Below, in pieces: positions 34,267 through 44,090 of a stretch of 61,410 nt of DNA. The position numbers were made by a program, and so were the translations under genes. This DNA comes from Rhodanobacter lindaniclasticus (lineage in GTDB: Bacteria; Pseudomonadota; Gammaproteobacteria; Xanthomonadales; Rhodanobacteraceae). How positions within the stretch are numbered: position 1 is the first letter of the stretch; each line of letters opens with the position of its first letter. The DNA lies in contig NZ_MWIO01000035.1 of the NCBI RefSeq assembly GCF_004799035.1, forward strand, positions 1 through 61,410, given 5' to 3'. The notes beneath the pieces are model-generated. The model ran no database searches. It was given only the letters and a program-made list of their open reading frames with translations, and had not been told where the DNA came from.

Positions 34267-35642
34267 GCGCGTTCCGCATGCTGTCGCGCGCTGCGCGCGG
34301 CTTCACCCTGATCGAACTGATGGTGGCCATGGTGCTGGGCCTGCTGGTAGCCGCCGGCATCGTCACCGTGTTCGCTTCCACCTCCAGCAGCAATAAGGCA
34401 CAGAACCAGCTGGCTCAATTGCAGGAGGCCGGCCGTTTCGCGGTGACGCGCATGGGCACCGACCTGCGCATGGCCAACGGGCAGTACTGCACCAACACCG
34501 GGGGCGTGGCCAAGGTCGCCTCGGGCGGCAGCGCGCTCGATCACATCCGTACGCCCAAGGTCTATGCCAAGAAGCTGATCGGTGCCGCCGGCGCGGTCAG
34601 CGGCGCGTTCGGCGACGTCACCACGGCGTGGGGCAGCGGCTCGTATCCGGCTGCGCCCACGGCGCCGTATTCGATGCCCTCGTTCCTGTTCATGCGCGGC
34701 TATGACTGCACGCTCACCGCCTGCCAACCGGTCGATCCGCACACCACCGTCGGCACCATCCCGGCGATGGGCACGGCGATCGACAACCGGGTCAAGGGCG
34801 CGGACGTGCTCACCGTGCGTTACGTCGACCCCGCTGCCGGCTGGGCCATCGTCCCCCCAGGTGTCACCGGCAGCACCTTGGCCACCAGCAGCAGCGCGGC
34901 CACCATCACCTCGATCACCCTGGCCCCGCGGACCGGCGAACCGCCGGTGAGCAATGCCGCCAATGGCGACCTGTTCATGCTGGCCGACTGCTCCAACGCG
35001 CAGATCTTTCCGGCCACCGCCAGCAGCGTTGGCGTGATCACCCCGGTGGCCAACACCACCGACGGTTTCGGTACCGGCGCAGCCAACCTTCCGACCGCGC
35101 AGGAGCCGGAGTCGGCGCCCAAGGTGTTCGACGTCAACCGCGATTTCCAGACCGTCACCTATTACCTCAAGCTGGTCAGCGTCAACAACGACGGCAAGGC
35201 GCCATTGACCGGCGCGCTGATGCGGCGGGTCAACGGCGGCACGGCTGGTCGCGGCGGCTCGGAGGATGAACTGGTGCGCGGCGTCGAGCGGCTGGACTTC
35301 CGCTACGGGGTGCAGGATGCCAATGGCAAGATCAGCTTCCTCAGCGCCAAGGATGTCGATGCGGCCACCAGTTGCCCGCCGAGCGAGCTGAACGCGCTCA
35401 CCAGCACCGGCTGCCTGTGGCGCGGCATCGTCAGCATCGAGGTCAGTCTGCTGATGGACGGCCAGACGCCGCTGTACACGCTGACCGGCAACCAGCTGAA
35501 CTACCGCTACAGCGCCGATGCCAACACCGGCCTGCTGCCGCCATCCGGCCATGCCGTCAAGCCCAGCGACCAGGGCTTCCCCGACCAGTTGCTGCGGCGC
35601 GAGTTCAGCGTGCTGGTGCCCGTGCGCAACTACAACCCGTGA
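34263..35642 (+). CDS. pilW: Type IV pilus minor pilin PilW
   Basis: A 459-residue minor pilin, large as usual for PilW. The leader MSAFRMLSRAARG is cut before FTLIELMVAMVLGLLVAAG. A long beta-rich periplasmic domain with several Cys residues follows (for example YDCTLTACQPVD, SCPPSELNALTSTGCLWRG). GRFAVTRMGTDLRMA after the first helix is typical of PilW. The start overlaps the pilV stop, and its stop overlaps an ATG of pilX (35642), showing tight coupling along the operon. Confidence 0.88.
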   Translation: MSAFRMLSRAARGFTLIELMVAMVLGLLVAAGIVTVFASTSSSNKAQNQLAQLQEAGRFAVTRMGTDLRMANGQYCTNTGGVAKVASGGSALDHIRTPKVYAKKLIGAAGAVSGAFGDVTTAWGSGSYPAAPTAPYSMPSFLFMRGYDCTLTACQPVDPHTTVGTIPAMGTAIDNRVKGADVLTVRYVDPAAGWAIVPPGVTGSTLATSSSAATITSITLAPRTGEPPVSNAANGDLFMLADCSNAQIFPATASSVGVITPVANTTDGFGTGAANLPTAQEPESAPKVFDVNRDFQTVTYYLKLVSVNNDGKAPLTGALMRRVNGGTAGRGGSEDELVRGVERLDFRYGVQDANGKISFLSAKDVDAATSCPPSELNALTSTGCLWRGIVSIEVSLLMDGQTPLYTLTGNQLNYRYSADANTGLLPPSGHAVKPSDQGFPDQLLRREFSVLVPVRNYNP

Positions 35643-35698
35643 TGAAGGCGGCGGCCCTCACCGGTACCGCCGTGCGAGTGTTTTCCTGGAGCCGAACC

Positions 35699-36328
35699 AT
35701 GGCGATACCGAACAAGCCACTGTCGATGCGAACCGCCCCGCGCGCCCAGCGCGGCGCGGTACTGGTGGTGGCGCTGATCTTCCTGATCCTGCTGACCATC
35801 CTGGCGATCAGCGCCTCCGGCCGTTCGCTGCTGCAGGAGCGCATGGCTGGCGGCCTGCACAATGCGCAGCAGGCGGAGATGAGCGCGATGACCGCGCTGC
35901 GCGGCGCCGAGTGGAAGCTGTGGACCAGCACCACCAACGTCACCGCCCACCTCAACTGCGGCACCGGCATCTTCACCGACTGCTACGTGTACGACCCGGC
36001 CAACCCGATCGCCAACGTGGTCGACTTCCGCACCAAGCAGGGCTGGGTCACCGCAGGCTCCACCGAGTACAAGGGCTACAGCGGCTCGGGCTACACCAGC
36101 GGCGACGGCAAGCTGGCGCAGAACCCGCGCTACATCATCGAGGACCTCGGCGTGGAGCTGCCGCCGGGGGTCAGCGGCGGACTGCATGAGTCGGGCACCA
36201 CCGGCAGCACCGGCACCGGCACCGCCAGCGCCAGCCGCCACATCTATCGCATCACCGCGCGCGCCACGGGCGGCAGCGCCAACACCGTGCGCGTGATGGA
36301 AAGCACCTTCGCGGCCAAGAGCAATTGA
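35699..36328 (+). CDS. pilX: Type IV pilus assembly protein PilX
   Basis: A 209-residue minor pilin-like protein. A basic leader ends AQRG before AVLVVALIFLILLTILAISA, then GRSLLQERMAGGLHNAQQAE, the PilX signature. PilX lacks the Glu+5 of major pilins, as in the family. TGGAG 7 bases upstream supports the ATG at 35699; an ATG at 35642 that overlaps the pilW stop would add 19 residues and cannot be excluded. It works with PilV/PilW in the pilus priming complex. A Ser/Thr/Gly-rich stretch (GTTGSTGTGTASAS) lies near the C-terminus. Confidence 0.87.
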   Translation: MAIPNKPLSMRTAPRAQRGAVLVVALIFLILLTILAISASGRSLLQERMAGGLHNAQQAEMSAMTALRGAEWKLWTSTTNVTAHLNCGTGIFTDCYVYDPANPIANVVDFRTKQGWVTAGSTEYKGYSGSGYTSGDGKLAQNPRYIIEDLGVELPPGVSGGLHESGTTGSTGTGTASASRHIYRITARATGGSANTVRVMESTFAAKSN

Positions 36329-36359
36329 GCCAGAGCAACTGAGTCGGAGTATCCAAGCC

Positions 36360-39300
36360 ATGTCCAGTCGTCGGTTTCTTCCCGGGTGCATGTCGTCGGC
36401 GCTGATGGGCGCCGTGCTCACCGCCCTGGGTGGTCTTTCCGCACCGGCCCAGGTGCCCGCGACGCTGTCGGTGATGGCGCTGGTCGCCGCCGGCAGCAGC
36501 TTCGTTTCCGCCCCCGCTTCCGCGGCCACGGCAGCGACCAGCGGCATCGTGGAGCTCAGCCCCACGCCGCCCAACGTGACCCAGGCGGTGCCGCCGAACA
36601 TCGTGGTGACGTTCGATGATTCGGGATCGATGGCCAGCAATTACATGGGCGACAACCGGCCGTTCGATGGCGGCAGTTGGAGCGGACCGTGGCGCTGCGC
36701 CGGCGTGATTGATCCGCGCATCACGTCCAGCGGCGACGTCCGTTCCAAGGCCATGAACGGTGTGTACTACAACCCGAACGTCGTGTATTCGCCGCCGGTG
36801 AAGGCAGACGGGTCGTTGTTCCCGAACGCGGACAAGACATTGGCTGCGGTGTGGCTGGACGGCGTTGGCGTCAACCGACCGTATTCGCCGGTGACGGCCG
36901 ACACTTACTCCAGCTATCGCAACAATCCCAACGGCACGACCGATCCCACCGGCTTGACAGATCTCACCGGTGTCCTTACCTACAAGACCACTGTCACCTA
37001 CTACGCCATGTTCGGAACTACCTGCGCGGCGAACGCGGACACGGGTAGCTGCCAGACGAACACCTCTGACACTTCCAGTGGCGGCACCCACCGTTTCTGG
37101 ACGGACAACGTCGCCAACACCAGCGGCAGCGGTATCGCCACCGTGTATTCGGGCACCAATCTGAAGACTCGGGACAGCAGCGGTTCCGGATACACCCGGA
37201 GGGACGGCGACAAGACCAGCGCCACCGCGAATTACGTTACCTGGAAAGTCTCGACCACCGACACCTCCACGGTCGCCAGCGACAACCGCTGGAAATGCGG
37301 CTATGGCAGCTCGCCGATGGACGGCAGCAGCGCTGACTCCGATGGCAACACCTATCCGAACGGCGGTCCGTACTACTACCGCTACAAGTTCACGGCGCCC
37401 ACCATCACGGTCGATACTTTCGGCAACCCGGACAGCGCCGGCCGCACCAATCTCTACACCAGCGCCAACTGGGAGGCTGTGGCCGTCCCCAACACGACCG
37501 TCACCATCAATGGCCAGTCGGTCAACCAGTGGCAGAATTTCGCCAATTGGTATGCGTACTACCGTACGCGCAACCTGATGACCAAGACCGCGTTGTCGCG
37601 CGTGTTCGGCTCGCTCGGTGCAACCACGGTAACCGGCGGCTTCGGCAACAGCATTCGTGCCGCGTGGCAGAACATCAACGATGGCACGTTCAAGCTGCCC
37701 AGCAGCGCGATCATCACCAGCCTGATCGATGCGTCCGGATGCGATGCGAGTTCGACGACAACCTCCAGTCCTTCGGCCATCCAGCAATCCGGCGCGATCA
37801 AGACTCCGCCCGATTGTTACCGCAGCGCATTCTTCAACTGGATGTTCCAGACCGACGCCAGTGGCGGCACACCAAACCGCGCCTCGACTATCCGTGCGGG
37901 CAAGTTCTTCCAACGCGGCAATGGCAATACAGGCGGCACCGGCAACCTGCAGGACCCGTACTGGGATCCACCCAAGACGAGCGGTGCCGATGGACTGGAG
38001 CTGGTATGCCGGCAGAACTACCACATGCTGGTGACTGACGGTTACTGGAACGAGAGCGATCCAACTCTGCCCACCCCGTTCCAGACGTCGCAGTCGGCCG
38101 TCTCGGGCAATTTGCCTGACGGCACCCCCTATGCTGCCAATACCGCCGAGTCCCGCGTGTATTGGGACGTGCAGGGCAACGTCTACACCTCATCACTGGC
38201 CAATATTGCGTTCAACTATTGGGCGACCAATCTGCGCCCCGACCTGTACAAGCCATCCCAGGGCAAGATCGTGCCGCCGTACATGCCCGACACCACGACG
38301 GGCGTGGTCACCGGCGCCACCTCGCCGGCCCTGGAGAAGTATTTCAACCCGAAGAACGATCCCGCCAACTGGCCGCACCTGGTGCAGTACATGGTGACCC
38401 TGGGCGTGCCCGGCAACCTGACCCATTCGACCGACGCCGACTGCACGGATGCCAACAACGATCTATGCCGTCTGCGGCGCGGGCAGACCAACTCCAGCGG
38501 AAGTACGGGTTGGCCGCGGCCAATCAACAACGATCCGGCAGCGATCGACGACACCTGGCACGCCGCCATCAACAGTCGCGGTGACTACTTCAATGCAGCC
38601 AACCCGCAGAACCTGGTCGACCAGCTGACCAACATCCTGACCAACATCAGCGCGCGCAACGTGCCGGCGACCACCAGCGCACTGAATACCAGCGTGCTGG
38701 TGCAGGGCGCGATCGGCTTCACCTCAGGCTACAGTTCGGGCGACTGGACGGGTGTATTCCAGGCCATTACGGCAAATGTCGACGGCACCGTGGCGGGCCT
38801 GCAGTGGGATGCGGGCGTGATCCTCACTGACGCGACGAAGACCCCGCCGGCCAACCGGCAGATCCTCAGCGCCAAGGAGAAGGCGGACGGTTCGTTCGAC
38901 GGCGGCGCCGCTTTCCGCACCTTTACCGGTCTGGACAACCTGACCGCCAGCACGGGCAGCAGCTACCTGAGCGCACAGACCTTGCTCAGCGGCCTGCCGG
39001 CCAGCACCGGCAGCACGGATACGGGGCAGGCACGACTGGACTACCTGCGCGGTTCGCGCGCGCTGGAGGGTAGCGTCTACCGCACGCGCAGCAGCCTGCT
39101 CGGGGCCATCATCAACTCGCAGGCCCTGTACGTGGGGGCGCCGTCGAGCGGCTATCACAGCGGCTGGCCGTCGGGCTCGCCCGAAGCGCTGGCGATGCAG
39201 AATGACGGCAGCACCTGCGTGCAGTCGGCGCCGACCCTGACGACCTGCCACAGCTACGAAGCGTTCGCCAAGATCTACCAGGACCGCACGCCCGCTGTGT

Positions 39301-40823
39301 ACGTGGGCGCCAACGACGGCATGCTGCATGCGTTCAACGCCAAGATGGTGCTGGACTCGTCGACGCCGCCGGTGGCGGTGCCTGATGCCGACGCGGGCAA
39401 GGAGATATTCGCCTACGTGCCCCGCACGGTGTATCCGAACCTGGGCAACCTCACGGCCAGGACCAACTTCAAGTTTGCCCCGACCGTCGATGCCACCCCG
39501 GTGACGCGCGATGTGTACTTCGCCAACGACACCAGCACGCCGGCCGTGACCACGAAGGGCTGGCACACGCTGCTGGTGGGCGGCCTGCGCCTGGGCGGCC
39601 GTGGCGTCTATGCGCTGGACATCACCAACCCCGGCGATGTCACCGAGGCCAATGCCAGCCAGAAAGTGCTGTGGGAGTTCAACGCCGACACCCCGGCGGT
39701 GAGCGGCGTGGGCGACCCGGCCGACCTGGGTTTCACCTTCGGCCAGCCCAACATCGGCCGTCTGGCCAATGGCAAGTGGGTGGTGCTGGTGCCGGGCGGC
39801 TATTTCCCCGACTGCAGCAAGTCCGATCGCCCGCCGAACTGCGTGACCCTGGCGGCTGCGTCCAAGGGCTACAGCGCGCTGTTCGTGCTGGATGCGCAGA
39901 CCGGCACGCTGTTGCGCGAGCTGAAGACGCTGACCACGATCAGCGGCGTCACCAGCGGCGGCCTGTCGTCCGTGGTGCTCGGGGACTACAACAACGACCA
40001 GATCGATGACGTGGCGTTTGCCGGCGACCTCAACGGCAACCTGTGGCGCTTCGACCTGACCGATCCCAATCCGGCCAACTGGCAGGCGCACGTGACGCTG
40101 GCATTCAAGCCGGCCACTCAGGGTGCGCAACCGATCACGGTGATGCCGCGGCTGTTCCCCGACCCGGCCACCAACCGCTTCATCGTGGTGTTCGGCACCG
40201 GCAAGTACCTCGGTGCAGACGACAATACCAGCACCAGCGCGGTGACTCAGTCGATCTACGGCATTCGCGACAAGCTCGACACCAGCGGCAACCCGATCAC
40301 CGCGGTCAAGGCCGACCTGCAGCAGCAGACGCTGTACGAGGCGCAGTCTGCCAATGGGCTCAACACGTTGCGCGGCTTGACCGACAACTCGCTGACCCTG
40401 GCGCAGAATGGTTGGTACATCGACCTGAATCTGTCCTCTTCCCCGGGTGAGCGCATGGTGGTGACCGCCGGTGCGTTGTTCAACACCAACCGTGCCATCA
40501 TCACCACGCTGATCCCGGGCAGCCAGGATCCCTGCAGCGCCACGATCGGCGGTGCGCTGATGGTGCTCAACGCGGCCACCGGCGGTTCGGGCGGCGGCCT
40601 GTCCGGCCCGGCCGGCCCGACCTCGGGTTGGGCCAGTGGGGTGAGTACCGTGGGCGGCCTGGTCAACAATCCGCCCACCGGCGGCTCGGTGCCGGTGGCG
40701 TCGGTGATCGGCGGCGGCAAACTGCTGATCCCGGGCCTGGAGCTGCAGGGCGGCGGCAATCTCAATATCGATGACGCGATCTGGCGTCGGCGCGCGTGGC
40801 GGGAGTTGAACAATGACCTGTGA
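36360..40823 (+). CDS. pilY1: Type IV pilus tip/priming protein PilY1
   Basis: A 1487-residue secreted PilY1-family protein. A long signal peptide ends near residue 55 (SAPASAATAA). An N-terminal von Willebrand A-like region carries the MIDAS motif DDSGS (86-90). The C-terminal beta-propeller typical of PilY1 runs from about 960 to 1420 (VYVGANDGMLHAFNAK, GGRGVYALDITNP). It holds a possible calcium loop DYNNDQIDD at 1209-1217, at the position where P. aeruginosa PilY1 binds Ca to control pilus extension. It is longer than P. aeruginosa PilY1 (about 1160). PilY1 sits at the pilus tip and affects adhesion and surface sensing. GGAG upstream fits the start. It overlaps or abuts pilE. Confidence 0.93.
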   Translation: MSSRRFLPGCMSSALMGAVLTALGGLSAPAQVPATLSVMALVAAGSSFVSAPASAATAATSGIVELSPTPPNVTQAVPPNIVVTFDDSGSMASNYMGDNRPFDGGSWSGPWRCAGVIDPRITSSGDVRSKAMNGVYYNPNVVYSPPVKADGSLFPNADKTLAAVWLDGVGVNRPYSPVTADTYSSYRNNPNGTTDPTGLTDLTGVLTYKTTVTYYAMFGTTCAANADTGSCQTNTSDTSSGGTHRFWTDNVANTSGSGIATVYSGTNLKTRDSSGSGYTRRDGDKTSATANYVTWKVSTTDTSTVASDNRWKCGYGSSPMDGSSADSDGNTYPNGGPYYYRYKFTAPTITVDTFGNPDSAGRTNLYTSANWEAVAVPNTTVTINGQSVNQWQNFANWYAYYRTRNLMTKTALSRVFGSLGATTVTGGFGNSIRAAWQNINDGTFKLPSSAIITSLIDASGCDASSTTTSSPSAIQQSGAIKTPPDCYRSAFFNWMFQTDASGGTPNRASTIRAGKFFQRGNGNTGGTGNLQDPYWDPPKTSGADGLELVCRQNYHMLVTDGYWNESDPTLPTPFQTSQSAVSGNLPDGTPYAANTAESRVYWDVQGNVYTSSLANIAFNYWATNLRPDLYKPSQGKIVPPYMPDTTTGVVTGATSPALEKYFNPKNDPANWPHLVQYMVTLGVPGNLTHSTDADCTDANNDLCRLRRGQTNSSGSTGWPRPINNDPAAIDDTWHAAINSRGDYFNAANPQNLVDQLTNILTNISARNVPATTSALNTSVLVQGAIGFTSGYSSGDWTGVFQAITANVDGTVAGLQWDAGVILTDATKTPPANRQILSAKEKADGSFDGGAAFRTFTGLDNLTASTGSSYLSAQTLLSGLPASTGSTDTGQARLDYLRGSRALEGSVYRTRSSLLGAIINSQALYVGAPSSGYHSGWPSGSPEALAMQNDGSTCVQSAPTLTTCHSYEAFAKIYQDRTPAVYVGANDGMLHAFNAKMVLDSSTPPVAVPDADAGKEIFAYVPRTVYPNLGNLTARTNFKFAPTVDATPVTRDVYFANDTSTPAVTTKGWHTLLVGGLRLGGRGVYALDITNPGDVTEANASQKVLWEFNADTPAVSGVGDPADLGFTFGQPNIGRLANGKWVVLVPGGYFPDCSKSDRPPNCVTLAAASKGYSALFVLDAQTGTLLRELKTLTTISGVTSGGLSSVVLGDYNNDQIDDVAFAGDLNGNLWRFDLTDPNPANWQAHVTLAFKPATQGAQPITVMPRLFPDPATNRFIVVFGTGKYLGADDNTSTSAVTQSIYGIRDKLDTSGNPITAVKADLQQQTLYEAQSANGLNTLRGLTDNSLTLAQNGWYIDLNLSSSPGERMVVTAGALFNTNRAIITTLIPGSQDPCSATIGGALMVLNAATGGSGGGLSGPAGPTSGWASGVSTVGGLVNNPPTGGSVPVASVIGGGKLLIPGLELQGGGNLNIDDAIWRRRAWRELNNDL

Positions 40824-40845
40824 CGGCAAGCAGAAGGAATGGGCG

Positions 40846-41259
40846 ATGGGGCACATGCGCGGCTTCACCCTGCTCGAACTGATGATCGTGGTGGTGATCA
40901 TCGCGGTGCTCGCCGCCATCGCGATTCCGACCTATGGCCGCTACGCGTTCCGCGCGCATCGGGCGGACGGACAGGAGTTGTTGTTGCGCGTCGCTACGGC
41001 GCAGGAGCGCTACTACGCCACCGCCAATGCCTACGGCGGCCTCACCGACATCGGCTTCACCAATCCGGCGCCTTCCGAGAAGGGCTTCTACTCGGTGACC
41101 GTGGTGGCCAGCTCCTCGTCGCAGGCCTTCGTGGCCACCGCCACGCCGGTGGGCGGACAGGCCAACGACTTGTGCGGTCCGTTGACCATCGACAACGCGG
41201 GCAACAAGACACCAGGCCCGGCCTCGGCCTCCTCCAACAGCAACGGAAGCTGCTGGTGA
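40846..41259 (+). CDS. pilE: Type IV pilin-like protein PilE
   Basis: A 137-residue pilin: short leader MGHMRG, cut before FTLLELMIVVVIIAVLAAIA, then the PilE-type domain (RADGQELLLRVATAQERYYA, LTDIGF) with a C-terminal Cys pair (NDLCGPL ... SCW). The ATG at 40846 has AAGGA 7 bases upstream. An ATG at 40813 with GGAG upstream overlaps the end of pilY1 and would give a 148-residue form. In this operon PilE is a minor pilin rather than the major one. Coupled to fimT by GTGA. Confidence 0.87.
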   Translation: MGHMRGFTLLELMIVVVIIAVLAAIAIPTYGRYAFRAHRADGQELLLRVATAQERYYATANAYGGLTDIGFTNPAPSEKGFYSVTVVASSSSQAFVATATPVGGQANDLCGPLTIDNAGNKTPGPASASSNSNGSCW

Positions 41260-41846
41260 GCGCCGTGACGGCCACGCCCAACCGCGAACGCGGCTTCAGC
41301 CTGCTGGAGCTGATGATCACCATCACGGTGATGGCTATCCTGCTGGCGATTGCCGTGCCCAGCTTCCGCGACGTGATCCACCGCAACCAGGTCAGCTCGG
41401 CCAGCAACGCCATGCTGGCCAGCCTGAACTACGCACGCAGCGAGGCGATCACGCGCGGCCAGCTGGTGTCGATGTGCCCCGGCGAGGCGACTGCCGGCTG
41501 CACCTCCGGCGGCACGGCGTACGACCAGGGCTGGCTCGTCTATACCTATCCCGCGGGCGCCGCGTCGGCGAACAAGGCCTACGCCGCAGGCACCTCGATC
41601 CTGCTGCGCAGCGTCGACCCGCAGACCAACGTCTCGATCCAGGCCAAGAGCGGCACCATCGTCACCTTTGGCCAGCAAGGCCAGCTCAAGCCGAGCACGC
41701 CGCTGGTATTCGCCGCCTGCTATCGCAGCGGCAGCAGCGGTACCGGCACCATCACCGCCAAGGTGCCCGGTGCCCAGCTCGACGTGAACGGTTCGGGCAG
41801 CGTCACCACGAAATCGCTGACGAGCGGGAGCTGCACGCCGAGCTGA
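41256..41846 (+). CDS. fimT: GspH/FimT family pseudopilin
   Basis: A 196-residue pilin-like protein. Leader VSAVTATPNRERG, then FSLLELMITITVMAILLAIA, PSFRDVIHRNQVSSASNAML, and SLNYARSEAITRG, the GspH/FimT signature. Two Cys residues lie in MCPGEATAGC and two more near the C-terminus. In some Xanthomonadales and Legionella, FimT binds DNA in natural transformation through basic C-terminal residues. Here the C-terminus (GSVTTKSLTSGSC) is only weakly basic, so a DNA role is uncertain. GTG start overlaps the pilE stop; last gene of the operon. Confidence 0.85.
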   Translation: MSAVTATPNRERGFSLLELMITITVMAILLAIAVPSFRDVIHRNQVSSASNAMLASLNYARSEAITRGQLVSMCPGEATAGCTSGGTAYDQGWLVYTYPAGAASANKAYAAGTSILLRSVDPQTNVSIQAKSGTIVTFGQQGQLKPSTPLVFAACYRSGSSGTGTITAKVPGAQLDVNGSGSVTTKSLTSGSCTPS

Positions 41847-41868
41847 GCCGGTCCAGGCATTGAACATG

Positions 41869-41903
41869 GCGCCGTCGCGGATTCCGCGGCGGCGCTTTTT
41901 TTA
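41869..41903 (+). terminator. Terminator of the pilus operon
   Basis: GCGCCG-T-CGCGG pairs with CCGCG-G-CGGCGC (loop ATT), followed by seven T. It starts 23 bases after the fimT stop. Confidence 0.85.
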
Positions 41904-41968
41904 TACGGGTGTCGTCGAAGTCCTGAGGGCAAGGTTCACCGCGTCGTCATGCCTGCAACTATCCCGAC

Positions 41969-42056
41969 CGTCATCCCGGCGAAGGCCGGGATCGCACCTG
42001 GTTCGGTGGCCTGGATGCGCAGGGCGGTGCGATTCCTGCCTTCGCAGGAATGACGG
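41969..42056. repeat. Palindromic intergenic repeat (REP type E)
   Basis: Two hairpins: CGTCATCCCGGCGAAGGCCGGG at the left and GATTCCTGCCTTCGCAGGAATG at the right. CGTCA/TGACG ends let the whole unit fold back. It occupies the space between the convergent fimT and recD genes. Confidence 0.8.
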
Positions 42057-42092
42057 CAAGGGCTGGGCCGGCTGCGTGGCGGTGCGTTGCGC

Positions 42093-44090
42093 TCAGGTGG
42101 CAGGGGCTGCGGGACTGCTTTGGTCGTGGACGTCCTCCGCCAGTCGCTCGGCCAGGCCGGAATGGCGGCGGGTGCGGCGTGCCGCCGCGTCGGCGAGGAT
42201 CGCCTCGCTGCCGAGCAGGCTGAACCAGCGGCGCGCGCGGGTGATGCCGGTGTAGAGCAGCTCGCGGGTCAGCACCGGGCTGGTTTCGGCTGGCAGGACC
42301 AGCGCCGTATGATCGAACTCCGAGCCCTGCGATTTGTGCACGGTCATCGCGTAGGTGGTGGCGACCTCGCCCAGCCGTGAGGGTGCCACGTGGCGTACGC
42401 GGGTGCCGGAGCCGCCGCCGCCGCTGGCCAGGAAGACCACGGTCAGGCGCAGCTGACCGTGGTCGTCGGGCGTGCGCAGGCAGATGCCGACGTCGCCGTT
42501 GGCCAGGCCCAGGGCGTAGTCGTTGCGGGTCACCATGACCGGGCGGCCCTCGTACCAGCCGCTGCTGGCTTCGATCAGGCCCTGCGCCTGCAGTGCGGCG
42601 GCGATCAACTGATTGAGCCCTTCCACGCCATGCGGCCCGCGGCGCAGCGCGCACAGCAGCTGGAAGCGATTGAATGCCTGCAGCACGTTGCGCGCCCACT
42701 CGTCGTGCGCGGCGGGGCCGGCGTCGGCGTCGGGGCGCCATTGCCGCAGCTGTTCGAGATAGTGGCGGTAGCCGCGGCTCGCGGCCGTGCCGTCGCCGGT
42801 GAAGCGCGCGCCGCCGCCGTCGATCGCCAGCTCGGCCACTTCCGTGCTGCTGGCGGCGGGAACCCAGGCCAGATCGGCGCACGGCGTCCCCAGCAGGTTC
42901 GTGATGCGCGTGATGTCGCCGGCGTTGACCGCCTGCGCCAGTTGGCCGATGCCGCTGGTTTCGGCGAAGCGATGGCTGTAACGCAGCATCGCGACGTGCT
43001 GATCCAGTGGTCGCGCGTCCGCCCGCACGAAGGGCCGGATGTCGTCGCCGGTGATGCTGCGCAGCCACTCGGCGGTGGCGTCGCTGTAATGGCCGACCTC
43101 CGCGCGCTGGCACAAGTCGCCCAGCGCCGCACCCGCTTCCACCGACGAAAGCTGGTCCTTGTCGCCGAGCAGGATCAGCCGCGCACTGGCCGGCAGCGCG
43201 GCAAGCACGGCGGACATCATTTCCAGGTCGATCATGGAGGCTTCGTCGATCACCAGCACATCCAGGTGCAGCGGGTGGTCCTGGTCATGGCGGAACCTGC
43301 GCGTGTCCGGCCGGGCGCCGAGCAGGCGATGCAAGGTTTCGACCTGGGCGGGGATGGCGTCGCGCGTGGCATCGTCGACATCGAGCCGGGCCAGTTGCTC
43401 GGCGATGGAGGCATTCAACCGTGCGGCCGCCTTGCCGGTGGGCGCGGCCAGGCGGATGCGCAACGGATGCGGCTGGTCGCGCAGGTGCAGGGTCTGCAGC
43501 AGGCCGAGCAGGCGCACCACGGTGGTGGTCTTGCCGGTGCCGGGACCGCCGGTGATCACGGTGAAGCTGCCCCGCGCCGCCAGGGCGCAGGCGATCTTCG
43601 GCCAGTCGGGCAGGCCGGTCGCTGTCGCGGGAAACAGGCGCGCCAGCTCCGCGGCAAGCGCATCGGGCACCGGCTGGATCGGCTGCAGTCGCTGACGGAT
43701 CGCGGCGGCCACCTGGCGCTCGTGGTTCCAGTAGCGGCGCAGGTAAAGGCGCGGACCGTCGAGCACCAGCGGCGCGTCCAGCGGCAAGCCGTCGCGATCG
43801 GCGACCAGGCGCGAGGCCAGCAACGCGTGACCGTCGCCCAGCGCGGCCTGCGCCTGGCGCCAGTGTGCGGGCCAGTCCTGTTCGTCGGCCAGTGCTTCCA
43901 GCGCGGTGAGGTCGAGGCACAGATGGCCGTCGGCGAGCTGCCGGCTGAGCACGGCGGCGAGCCACGGCAGCGTTGCCGGGCCGTGCGGATCGCGTTCGGC
44001 GATGAAGCGCGCCAGCGCCACGTCCAGCGGGCGCAGGCGATGCTGTTGCTGGTCGCGTTGCAGCAGCCCCAAGGTGCGCTCATGCGGCAT
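42093..44090 (-). CDS. recD: Exodeoxyribonuclease V subunit RecD
   Basis: A 665-residue 5'-3' superfamily 1 helicase of the RecBCD double-strand-break repair machine. Walker A GGPGTGKT (181-188), VIDEASMIDLEMM (Walker B), GDKDQLSSVEAG (motif III region) and TVHKSQGSEFDHTALVLP (motifs V/VI) are all present. The N-terminal domain contacts RecB. The start at 44090 overlaps the end of recB by 11 bases. Last gene of recC-recB-recD, all overlapping; the ptr gene that lies between recC and recB in E. coli is absent. Confidence 0.94.
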   Translation of the reverse strand: MPHERTLGLLQRDQQQHRLRPLDVALARFIAERDPHGPATLPWLAAVLSRQLADGHLCLDLTALEALADEQDWPAHWRQAQAALGDGHALLASRLVADRDGLPLDAPLVLDGPRLYLRRYWNHERQVAAAIRQRLQPIQPVPDALAAELARLFPATATGLPDWPKIACALAARGSFTVITGGPGTGKTTTVVRLLGLLQTLHLRDQPHPLRIRLAAPTGKAAARLNASIAEQLARLDVDDATRDAIPAQVETLHRLLGARPDTRRFRHDQDHPLHLDVLVIDEASMIDLEMMSAVLAALPASARLILLGDKDQLSSVEAGAALGDLCQRAEVGHYSDATAEWLRSITGDDIRPFVRADARPLDQHVAMLRYSHRFAETSGIGQLAQAVNAGDITRITNLLGTPCADLAWVPAASSTEVAELAIDGGGARFTGDGTAASRGYRHYLEQLRQWRPDADAGPAAHDEWARNVLQAFNRFQLLCALRRGPHGVEGLNQLIAAALQAQGLIEASSGWYEGRPVMVTRNDYALGLANGDVGICLRTPDDHGQLRLTVVFLASGGGGSGTRVRHVAPSRLGEVATTYAMTVHKSQGSEFDHTALVLPAETSPVLTRELLYTGITRARRWFSLLGSEAILADAAARRTRRHSGLAERLAEDVHDQSSPAAPAT

